Source: Flavicella marina (lineage in GTDB: Bacteria > Bacteroidota > Bacteroidia > Flavobacteriales > Flavobacteriaceae). From it: DNA of 64,000 bases. Position numbers and translations under genes: made by a program. The stretch spans positions 124,001 to 188,000 of the forward strand of contig NZ_VYVA01000004.1 of NCBI RefSeq assembly GCF_009193215.1, given 5' to 3'. The notes beneath the pieces are model-generated. The model was not told the origin of the DNA, searched no databases, and was given only the letters and a program-made list of their open reading frames with translations. Positions 55,081 to 62,697 of the stretch are shown here, in pieces; position 1 is the first letter of the stretch; each line of letters begins with the position of its first letter.

Positions 55081-55827
55081 TTATGCTTTTACTTTATCTA
55101 CAATTGACTTACAAGCATCAAAATAAATCCCTACATCAACCGCATACGAAATATATTTTACTCCTAAATCAATCCATTGTTTCGCTGATTCTGGAGTCTC
55201 TACAAAAGTTCCTACAACTTTACCCAAAACCGCTGCTTTCTCAACAATTTCTTTCATTTGAGCAATCACCATAGGATGATTTACTTGTCCTGGTACTCCA
55301 CAAGATTGTGACATATCATACGGACCAATAAAAATTACATCAATCCCATCAACCTTCAAAATCTCATCAATGTTATTGAATGCGATATTTCCTTCGATAT
55401 GAATAATTGTACCAGTAGCTTTATTCGCTCCTCCAAAATAATTCTCTTTTGGCATAGAAGCATAATCTGCTGCTCTTACATACCTACACACCCCTCTTGC
55501 GCCTTCAGGAAAAAACTTCGCTGCTTTTACAACACGTTTCGCGTCTTCAGCCGTTTCGATTTGAGGTACCTGAACATAGTCTGCACCAATATCAAGCGCT
55601 TTAGAAATCATATTTTCATTAATCTCTGGAACACGGATTACTGAGGTTATTCCTTTCGCCTCTGCTGCTCTCACATGTCCTTGAACCGTTTGAATTGTAT
55701 TCGGCCCATGTTCTAAATCAATAATTACAAAATCGAAACCTGCAAAAGCTGCAACCTCTACTAACGCTGGGTCACTTACCTTCATAAAAGGCCCTACTAC
55801 ATATTCTTTATTTTCAAATAAACTCAT
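55081..55827 (-). CDS. HpcH/HpaI-family 2-keto-3-deoxy sugar-acid aldolase
   Basis: About 248 residues of the class II (metal-dependent) pyruvate aldolase family. Conserved segments: GFDFVIIDLEHGPN, SVIRVPEI, DYVQVPQIETAEDAK (metal Glu) and DVIFIGPYDMSQSCG (metal Asp). It cleaves 2-keto-3-deoxy acids to pyruvate and an aldehyde such as glyceraldehyde or lactaldehyde. Its neighbour DgoD would supply the keto-deoxy acid, making this the last step of a non-phosphorylating pathway. The start at 55827 (MSLFENKEYVVGPF) is chosen over 55851. Confidence 0.88.
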   Translation of the reverse strand: MSLFENKEYVVGPFMKVSDPALVEVAAFAGFDFVIIDLEHGPNTIQTVQGHVRAAEAKGITSVIRVPEINENMISKALDIGADYVQVPQIETAEDAKRVVKAAKFFPEGARGVCRYVRAADYASMPKENYFGGANKATGTIIHIEGNIAFNNIDEILKVDGIDVIFIGPYDMSQSCGVPGQVNHPMVIAQMKEIVEKAAVLGKVVGTFVETPESAKQWIDLGVKYISYAVDVGIYFDACKSIVDKVKA

Positions 55828-55947
55828 TTTTCTATTCTTTAAATTTGACAATTACTTTTTACGAAATAAAATACTTGCATATTTTCAGCTGAATTATCAG
55901 AGAAAAACATGCAAGTATTATTATCAATCACGAATGGATTTATCTAT

Positions 55948-57105
55948 TTACCACTCAGCAAAACTACCATCAGGACGTCTCCAAATCGGATTCGACCAAT
56001 CGTGTCCAATTTTCTGAGCCTCTTTTAATTTATCTTCATCGATTTCAACCCCTAAACCTGGTTTCTTAAACAATTCAATATAACCATCTTTGATATCAAA
56101 CAACTCAGGGTTTTTCATATAGTCTAAAATATCATACCCTTGGTTGTAATGAATACCAATGCTACTCTCTTGAATAATTGCATTTGCCGAAACAAAATCT
56201 ACATGCAAACAAGAAGCCAAAGCAACAGGACCAAGTGGACAGTGAGGTGCTAAGGTAACATCATAAGCCTCTGCCATCGCTGCAATTCTTCTCACTTCAG
56301 ATATTCCACCTGCATGACTTAAATCTGGTTGAATAATATCCACAACTCCCTGATGTAAAATCTCTTTAAAATCCCATCTAGAAAACATACGCTCACCTGT
56401 TGCAACTGGTATACTTGTATAACCATAAATATGCTTCAAGGCATCATTATTCTCAGTTAAAACAGGTTCTTCAATAAACATAGGTTCGTAAGGCTGTAAC
56501 TCATCAATCAATCGCTTTACCATTGGTTTGTGAATTCTACCATGAAAATCTAAACCAATATCTAAATCGTACCCGAATTCTTCTCTCAACAATTTTATAT
56601 TATTTGCAACAGACTTTACATCTTTAATAGATGAAACCCAATCCATTGCACCCGTACAGTTCATTTTCACTGCCTTAAAACCAGCTTTTACTTTTTCATG
56701 CGCTTGTTCTAAAACGACATCTGGGTTATCTCCACCAATCCAACAATACATTTTCATTCTATCTCGAACAGCACCTCCTAAAAGTTCATAAACAGGAACA
56801 TTCAAATACTTTCCTTTGATATCCCACAACGCTTGATCAATACCAGAAATAGCACTCATCAAAATAGCACCACCACGGTAAAAACCTCCACGGTACAAAA
56901 CTTGCCAAATATCTTCAATTTCATTGGCATTTCGACCAATGACAAATTTTTCTAATTCCTTCACACAAGCAGCCACAGAATCCGCTTTCCCTTCAACAAC
57001 AGGCTCACCCCATCCTACGATTCCTGACTCCGTTGTTATTTTTAAAAACAACCAACGTGGTGGCACTTTAAACAACTCTATTTTAACAATTTTTAAATCG
57101 TTCAT
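55948..57105 (-). CDS. dgoD: D-galactonate dehydratase-type enolase superfamily enzyme
   Basis: About 385 residues, very close along its whole length to E. coli DgoD: VPPRWLFLKITTESGIVGWG, YRGGFYRGGAILMSAISGID, the metal-ligand Asp in IGLDFHGR, FIEEPV, VATGERMFSRWDF, QPDLSHAGGI, the catalytic His in LAPHCPLGP, and the ending RRPDGSFAEW. It dehydrates an aldonate to a 2-keto-3-deoxy acid, with D-galactonate the best guess. The start at 57105 (MNDLKIVKIELFKV) is chosen; the frame runs to 57153. It lies 120 bp upstream of the aldolase on the same strand. Confidence 0.92.
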   Translation of the reverse strand: MNDLKIVKIELFKVPPRWLFLKITTESGIVGWGEPVVEGKADSVAACVKELEKFVIGRNANEIEDIWQVLYRGGFYRGGAILMSAISGIDQALWDIKGKYLNVPVYELLGGAVRDRMKMYCWIGGDNPDVVLEQAHEKVKAGFKAVKMNCTGAMDWVSSIKDVKSVANNIKLLREEFGYDLDIGLDFHGRIHKPMVKRLIDELQPYEPMFIEEPVLTENNDALKHIYGYTSIPVATGERMFSRWDFKEILHQGVVDIIQPDLSHAGGISEVRRIAAMAEAYDVTLAPHCPLGPVALASCLHVDFVSANAIIQESSIGIHYNQGYDILDYMKNPELFDIKDGYIELFKKPGLGVEIDEDKLKEAQKIGHDWSNPIWRRPDGSFAEW

Positions 57106-57512
57106 TTGTTCTAAATTTATATTTATTATATTATTTATCTCTCCATCATTCATCTATTCAAGAAAGAGTTTACATATTTTATTATTATCATCGTTAGCCG
57201 TAGATAAAACATAGAGACTACACAAGAAAGATAACAAAAGTCTAATATCTGTAATCAGATTAGGTTACTCTGCGTAATTATTTTGTGGTTGTGCGTACAT
57301 GGAAAACATAACACACAGTATATAAACATCTTACTGATTTTATTTAACATCCACATAACATAACAGACACTTCACTGACTGAAATCTTTATTTATATAAA
57401 AACTCATTTTTACCCTAATAAACAATTTACTGACGGTAAGATACTCAGACCTCTCAAGCTATTCGGAAATTTACTGCACGAAACAAATCTTTAATTTTTT
57501 AAGAAAAAACGT
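57106..57512. promoter_or_regulatory. Divergent control region of the sugar-acid module
   Basis: 407-bp gap between the divergent dgoD and SDR genes. It holds four copies of TTNACTGA-like sequence on the plus strand: CTTACTGAT (57330), CTTCACTGAC (57370), ATTTACTGAC (57425) and ATTTACTGC (57470). Two sit in imperfect palindromes (TTCACTGACTGAA at 57371, TTACTGACGGTAA at 57427). They are candidates for binding a regulator encoded elsewhere. No gene was seen. Confidence 0.5.
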
Positions 57513-58259
57513 ATGAAAACAGTAATGATCTTGGGAGGGACCAAAGGAGTAGGAAAAGAAATATTAAAATCTTGCTTAGCAAAAGACTACAATGTAGCTT
57601 TTTGTGGTCGTAGTGTTGAAGAAGGTGATGAACTAATGAAATCTTTGCAAGCAGATGATAAACTATACTTTCATCAAGTAGACCTAAACACGACAGATGA
57701 AGTAGAGAATTTTGTAAATAATACAATAGAAAAATTCAGCCAAATAGATGCTTTGGTTCTATATGCCGGTGTAACTCCCGTAGCTTCTTTAACCGAAACA
57801 GAAGAAGATGTCTACGATACTGTATTTAATATCAATTTAAAAACACCATACTTTGTTATCAAACATGTAATGAAGCATATGAAAAAAGCTGGTCAAGGTT
57901 CAATCATATTTTTCGGATCAGCACACATGGATTATGGTCAGAAAGACAGAACAGCGTATGCATTAACCAAAGGAACTCTTTACACCTTATCCACACATAT
58001 AGCTCATCATTATGCAGAGTACGGTATTCGATCTAATTATGTAGTTATGGGGTGGACCAGCACGGAAGGAGAGCTAGAACTAAGAAAGGAAGAAGGTATT
58101 AGCGCAGATGAATTAAAACGAAAAGCAGCCGAAGAATTACCAATGGGACGAATGCTAAACCCAAAAGACCCGGTGCCAGCTGTAATGCATTTTATATCAG
58201 ATGATTCAGCAATGACAACTGGATCAATTATGAGAATCACAGCAGGTGAATTTATTTAA
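57513..58259 (+). CDS. SDR-family oxidoreductase
   Basis: 248 residues, classical short-chain dehydrogenase. Cofactor loop GGTKGVGKE, ALVLYAGVTPVA near the NAG position, catalytic Ser in FFGSAHMDYG, and Y-x3-K in AYALTKG (Tyr149-Lys153 region). The cofactor-pocket RS after the second strand (FCGRSVEE) suits NADP. From context it likely oxidises an aldose to its lactone, upstream of the lactonase 10 bp later. It could instead be a general SDR; substrate is unproven. Confidence 0.85.
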   Translation: MKTVMILGGTKGVGKEILKSCLAKDYNVAFCGRSVEEGDELMKSLQADDKLYFHQVDLNTTDEVENFVNNTIEKFSQIDALVLYAGVTPVASLTETEEDVYDTVFNINLKTPYFVIKHVMKHMKKAGQGSIIFFGSAHMDYGQKDRTAYALTKGTLYTLSTHIAHHYAEYGIRSNYVVMGWTSTEGELELRKEEGISADELKRKAAEELPMGRMLNPKDPVPAVMHFISDDSAMTTGSIMRITAGEFI

Positions 58260-58269
58260 CAGATCGCTT

Positions 58270-59085
58270 ATGAAACCATCTTTAATTTTTCATGGAAATT
58301 CAGAGCTTTTAGAAGGTCCTGTGTTTGATAAAATAAACAACTTATTGTATTTTGTTTCAATTTTAGACGGTATGGTATATTGTTACAATCCTAAAACAAA
58401 AGAAATACTTAGTATGCATCTAGACTCACCCGTCAGTTGCATCTATTTTAAAGAAAAAAAAGTAGTCTTAGTATCTTCTAAAGAAGGGTTTTATGAAGTT
58501 GATTTTAACACCCTTCAAAAGAAGTTTGCCTTCCAAATTGACATCGACAACAATGTTAGATACAACGACGGAATACAAGATGCTGCAGGAAGAATAATTA
58601 TCGGAACAATGGGGTACCCAGATGTTGTAAACAATTTAGGGAAAGTTTACTCATATTACAAAGGAGAAAGTAAGATGCTTATTGAAAACACAACTATTTC
58701 TAACGGATTAGCTTTTACTTCAGACAATAAAATTCTTTATTTTATTGACACACCAACAAAAAAAGTTGCAAAATACAACTACGATATAATGACCGGAGAC
58801 GTAAAGTTTGATTCTTATGTAATAGAATTCAAAGGTGACTCCTATCCTGATGGTATGTGTATTGATTCAAATGGAATGTTGTGGATTGCAGAATGGGGAG
58901 GCGCATGCATTTCTCAATGGAACCCTGTTACAGGAAAAAAAATAAATCAAATTGAATTGCCTTGTCCGAATGTAACTTCTTGCTGTTTCGACAACAACTC
59001 AAATTTATACATTAGCACTGCCAAAAGTGACGACACCAATGACATATATGGTGGTGGTTTGTACTATGTTGACTTAACAAAATAA
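58270..59085 (+). CDS. SMP-30/gluconolactonase-family lactonase
   Basis: About 271 residues, a six-bladed propeller lactonase. The metal ligands are visible: Glu in SELLEGPVF, Asn in TISNGLAF and Asp in SYPDGMC, as in gluconolactonase and regucalcin. It hydrolyses sugar lactones to aldonic acids. The start at 58270 (MKPSLIFHGNSELLEG) is chosen because the longer frame (58246) overlaps the SDR gene. It is paired with that SDR in one transcript. The lactone it acts on is inferred to feed DgoD. Confidence 0.88.
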   Translation: MKPSLIFHGNSELLEGPVFDKINNLLYFVSILDGMVYCYNPKTKEILSMHLDSPVSCIYFKEKKVVLVSSKEGFYEVDFNTLQKKFAFQIDIDNNVRYNDGIQDAAGRIIIGTMGYPDVVNNLGKVYSYYKGESKMLIENTTISNGLAFTSDNKILYFIDTPTKKVAKYNYDIMTGDVKFDSYVIEFKGDSYPDGMCIDSNGMLWIAEWGGACISQWNPVTGKKINQIELPCPNVTSCCFDNNSNLYISTAKSDDTNDIYGGGLYYVDLTK

Positions 59086-59112
59086 CAGCTTAAGTCATAC
59101 GATATGACTCAT

Positions 59113-59147
59113 AAAAAAAGCCTTCTCTAATTGAGAAGGCTTTTTTA
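59113..59147. terminator. Bidirectional terminator, right border of the sugar-acid module
   Basis: AGCCTTCTC / GAGAAGGCT stem (59119-59127 with 59133-59141) with a TAATT loop, A-run and T-run on either side. The exact reverse complement of the hairpin at 55018-55040. It serves the lactonase and carB. Confidence 0.92.
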
Positions 59148-59163
59148 TTCTATTGCTTTGAAA

Positions 59164-62019
59164 TTATTTATTCAAATACATTTTTCTTCTAGAATACAAC
59201 TCGTAAAACGCATCGTCTTTCAAGCTATCAATAAATAAGATACTCTCTCCTGTAGATTTCATTTCAGGTCCTAATGCCTTATTTACATTCGGGAACTTGT
59301 TGAAAGAGAAAACAGGTTGTTTGATTGCGTAACCTTCTAACTGAGGGTTGAAATCAAAATCTGTTACTTTATTTACTCCTAACATTACTTTTGTTGCATA
59401 GTTTACATACGGCTCACCATATGCTTTCGCGATAAATGGTACTGTACGAGAAGCTCTTGGGTTTGCCTCAATAATATAAACTGTATCGTCTTTGATTGCG
59501 AATTGAATATTGATCAATCCTTTTGTTTTCAAAGCAACAGCAATTTTCTTAGTATGCTCTTTGATTTGATCCATTACAAATTCCCCCAAGTTAAATGGTG
59601 GCAATGTTGCGTTTGAATCTCCAGAGTGTACTCCACATGGCTCAATATGCTCCATGATACCGATAATATAAACGTTACCATCTTCATCACAAATAGCATC
59701 CGCCTCAGCTTCAATTGCTCCTTCTAAATAGTGATCTAGTAATAGTTTATTTCCTGGAATAGAACGCAACAACTCAACCACGTGCGCCTCTAAATCTTCT
59801 TTATTGATAACAATTTTCATTCCTTGTCCTCCTAATACATAAGATGGACGTACCAAAATTGGGAAGTCTAAGGTATCTGCGATTTCTAACGCTTCATCAG
59901 CATTTGTAGCCGTACCGAATTTCGGGAAAGGAATATCTAAAGAAGTTAACATATCAGAGAAACGACCTCTATCTTCAGCTAAATCTAAAGCTTCAAAACT
60001 AGTACCAATAATCTTCACACCATGTGCTTCTAATTTTTCAGCCAATTTTAATGCTGTTTGACCTCCTAACTGTACAATAACTCCTTCTGGTTTTTCATGA
60101 CGAATAATATCATAAATATGTTCCCAGAATACGGGTTCAAAGTATAATTTATCTGCCGTATCAAAATCAGTAGAAACCGTTTCTGGATTACAGTTGATCA
60201 TGATTGTTTCGTAACCAGCTTCTTTTGCTGCTAAAACACCATGCACACAACAGTAATCAAACTCAATTCCTTGTCCAATTCTGTTTGGTCCAGAACCTAA
60301 TACAACCACTTTCTTTTTATCTGTTACAACAGACTCATTAGCAGAGAAAGTTGCTCCATCCGCAGTGGTCATCGTATTTTCGAAAGTTGAATAATAATAC
60401 GGAGTTTGTGCAGCAAATTCCGCAGCACATGTATCTACCAATTTATAAACACGGTTTATGTTTAGTTCTTCACGTTTTTTATAAACTTCAGATTCTAAAC
60501 AACCTAGCATATGTGCTATCTGTCTATCTCCATACCCTTTTTGCTTCGCTTCTAATAATAAATCTTTAGAAAGTGTATCTAGTTTATTTGTAGAGATTTC
60601 TTTTTCTAAAGTAAAAAGCTCTTCATATTGTTTTAAATACCACATGTCAATTTTTGTGATATCGTAAATTTTCTTCAACGAGATTCCTGCTTTAATTGCA
60701 TCGTATATTGTAAATACACGATCCCATGAAGCATTCGTCAATTTAGAAATAATAGTATCGTAGTGCGTTTCTTCTTTTCCGTCAGCTCCCAAACCATTAC
60801 GTTTAATTTCTAATGATTGCGTTGCTTTGTGCAATGCCTCTTGGAACGAACGTCCAATACCCATTACCTCTCCAACAGCTTTCATTTGCAATCCTAAAGT
60901 TCTATCTGAACCTTCGAATTTATCAAAGTTCCAACGAGGAATTTTTACAATAACGTAATCCAATGTTGGCTCAAACAATGCAGAAGTATTTCCTGTAACT
61001 TGGTTATTCAATTCATCCAAATTATAACCTAAAGCTAATTTTGTCGCAATTTTTGCAATTGGGTATCCAGTTGCTTTTGATGCCAATGCAGAAGAACGTG
61101 ATACACGTGGATTAATTTCAATCGCGATAATTTCTTCTTTTTCGTCTGGAGAAACTGCAAACTGAACGTTACACCCTCCAGCAAAATCACCAATCGAACG
61201 CATCATATGAATTGCCATATCACGCATTTTTTGGAATGTAGAATCACTCAAGGTCATTGCAGGTGCAACCGTAATTGAATCACCTGTATGAATTCCCATA
61301 GGATCCATATTTTCAATAGAACATACAATTACTACGTTATCGTTTTTATCACGCAACAACTCTAATTCGTATTCTTTCCAACCCATCATTGCTTTGTCAA
61401 GCATTACTTCGTGAATAGGAGAAATCTCTAATCCTCTACGTAACAACTCATCAAAATCTTCTTCTTCATATACAATCGCAGCTCCTGCTCCTCCTAACGT
61501 AAACGAAGAACGGATACACAATGGGAAACCAAATTCTTGCGCAATTTTTTTACCTTCTAAGAAAGAGGTTGCTGTAGCCTGTGGTGCCATACCTACACCG
61601 ATTCTACCCATCAATTCACGGAATTGCTCTCTATCTTCTGTAATATTAATCGCATCAATATCAACACCAATCATCTCAACATCAAAATCTTTCCAGATTC
61701 CCTTATCATCAGCTTCAATACAAAGATTCAATGCTGTTTGTCCACCCATTGTAGGTAAAACTGCATCGATATTAGGGTGCTTCTTTAAGATCTCAATAAT
61801 TGACTTGGTAGTCAAAGGCTTCAAATAAACATTGTCCGCTAATGACGGATCTGTCATAATTGTTGCTGGATTAGAATTGATCAACGTAACCTCAATTCCT
61901 TCTTCTTTTAACGATCGTATAGATTGAGAACCTGAATAATCAAATTCACATGCTTGACCAATTACGATTGGTCCAGAACCTATAATTAAAACCGATTTGA
62001 TGTTTGTGTTTTTTGGCAT
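59164..62019 (-). CDS. carB: Carbamoyl-phosphate synthase large subunit, C-terminally short
   Basis: 951 residues. The two ATP-grasp halves are complete: KSVLIIGSGPIVIGQACEFD, SSFTLGGAGAAIVY, GSGPNRIGQGIEFDYC, RPSYVLGGQGMKIV and NPRASRTVPF. The protein stops soon after LGPEMKSTGESI with RRKMYLNK. The MGS-like allosteric domain (about 130 residues in E. coli, binding UMP, IMP and ornithine) is therefore absent, which is also what I recall of other flavobacterial CarB proteins. It makes carbamoyl phosphate for pyrimidines and arginine with CarA, which is not adjacent. A -7 box TACCTTTG (62046-62039) lies 19 nt before the ATG. Confidence 0.95.
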   Translation of the reverse strand: MPKNTNIKSVLIIGSGPIVIGQACEFDYSGSQSIRSLKEEGIEVTLINSNPATIMTDPSLADNVYLKPLTTKSIIEILKKHPNIDAVLPTMGGQTALNLCIEADDKGIWKDFDVEMIGVDIDAINITEDREQFRELMGRIGVGMAPQATATSFLEGKKIAQEFGFPLCIRSSFTLGGAGAAIVYEEEDFDELLRRGLEISPIHEVMLDKAMMGWKEYELELLRDKNDNVVIVCSIENMDPMGIHTGDSITVAPAMTLSDSTFQKMRDMAIHMMRSIGDFAGGCNVQFAVSPDEKEEIIAIEINPRVSRSSALASKATGYPIAKIATKLALGYNLDELNNQVTGNTSALFEPTLDYVIVKIPRWNFDKFEGSDRTLGLQMKAVGEVMGIGRSFQEALHKATQSLEIKRNGLGADGKEETHYDTIISKLTNASWDRVFTIYDAIKAGISLKKIYDITKIDMWYLKQYEELFTLEKEISTNKLDTLSKDLLLEAKQKGYGDRQIAHMLGCLESEVYKKREELNINRVYKLVDTCAAEFAAQTPYYYSTFENTMTTADGATFSANESVVTDKKKVVVLGSGPNRIGQGIEFDYCCVHGVLAAKEAGYETIMINCNPETVSTDFDTADKLYFEPVFWEHIYDIIRHEKPEGVIVQLGGQTALKLAEKLEAHGVKIIGTSFEALDLAEDRGRFSDMLTSLDIPFPKFGTATNADEALEIADTLDFPILVRPSYVLGGQGMKIVINKEDLEAHVVELLRSIPGNKLLLDHYLEGAIEAEADAICDEDGNVYIIGIMEHIEPCGVHSGDSNATLPPFNLGEFVMDQIKEHTKKIAVALKTKGLINIQFAIKDDTVYIIEANPRASRTVPFIAKAYGEPYVNYATKVMLGVNKVTDFDFNPQLEGYAIKQPVFSFNKFPNVNKALGPEMKSTGESILFIDSLKDDAFYELYSRRKMYLNK

Positions 62020-62090
62020 GCTACTTATTTTTATAAAGCAAAGGTAATCAATACCTTTAATTGAAAAACTTATTTCTGACTGGCTAATTC

Positions 62091-62124
62091 AAAAAAAAGG
62101 TGTTACTAACAAATAGTAACACCT
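62091..62124 (-). terminator. rpmH terminator
   Basis: AGGTGTTACT / AGTAACACCT 10-bp stem (62098-62107 with 62115-62124); the A-run at 62091-62098 is a U-run on the minus strand. It ends rpmH before the carB promoter. Confidence 0.88.
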
Positions 62125-62147
62125 GATTTATATGAATTATATATTCA

Positions 62148-62309
62148 TTATTTCTTAGGTCTTGGAGCAGATGAAACTGATAATCTCTTTCTTCCTTTAG
62201 CTCTTCTTCTAGCTAATACTTTACGCCCATTAGCTGAAGCCATTCTTTCTCTAAAACCGTGTTTGTTTCTTCTTTTTCTCTTCGATGGTTGGAATGTTCT
62301 TTTACTCAT
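62148..62309 (-). CDS. rpmH: 50S ribosomal protein L34
   Basis: 53 residues, very basic: it opens [20 protein letters not shown] and contains [20 protein letters not shown], the invariant L34 core. The C-terminal tail ([11 protein letters not shown]) is the short lineage-specific extension of Bacteroidota. It has a consensus promoter and its own terminator. It is not next to dnaA or rnpA, the classical neighbours in other phyla. Confidence 0.97.
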   Translation of the reverse strand: MSKRTFQPSKRKRRNKHGFRERMASANGRKVLARRRAKGRKRLSVSSAPRPKK

Positions 62310-62379
62310 TATAGTATGTGTTAAAAATCTTGTTTATTTATCATAGCTTCGGTACAAAACCATCCACTAAAAGCGTGGG

Positions 62380-62409
62380 CAAATATACAAAACCTTTTAT
62401 GTATGGCAA
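62380..62409 (-). promoter_or_regulatory. rpmH promoter
   Basis: On the minus strand TTG (62409-62407), exactly 19 bp, then TATATTTG (62387-62380): a perfect match to TTG-N19-TAnnTTTG. It lies 70 bp before the rpmH start. Confidence 0.85.
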
Positions 62410-62697
62410 GTTGTTTTTTAAAAAAAATAAAAAAAAATGTTTTTCATTTTTTCAGTACCTCAACCCAGCATATTAAACTGTTAATTATGACAAACTTAGC
62501 AATAATTAAAATAGCTGAATTACCAAATTAATAACAATTATCAATTGCCTAATAAACGAAACTTATTTGATAAAACCAGTCGTGTATAATGCCATGTTGT
62601 CACCTTAAACTGTCGAGTAGGCAGAATTCTAAATTTGGTATTTTTTTTGACTAAGCAAAAGCATCAATATTATAATTAATTAAATACACATATAATT
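62410..62697 (+). promoter_or_regulatory. Upstream region of htpG
   Basis: A+T-rich sequence between the rpmH promoter and htpG. TAAATTTG (62630-62637) is a -7 candidate 60 nt before the start, with a TTG at 62597 that is too distant (30 bp) for a normal promoter. No gene or heat-shock (CIRCE-type) inverted repeat was recognised. Confidence 0.4.

Noticed and set aside
62310-62697. Replication origin next to rpmH
   Set aside because: No dnaA, dnaN or rnpA gene and no cluster of DnaA boxes; rpmH lies between carB and htpG here.
62580-62697. CIRCE-type heat-shock operator before htpG
   Set aside because: No TTAGCACTC-N9-GAGTGCTAA inverted repeat or close relative was seen.
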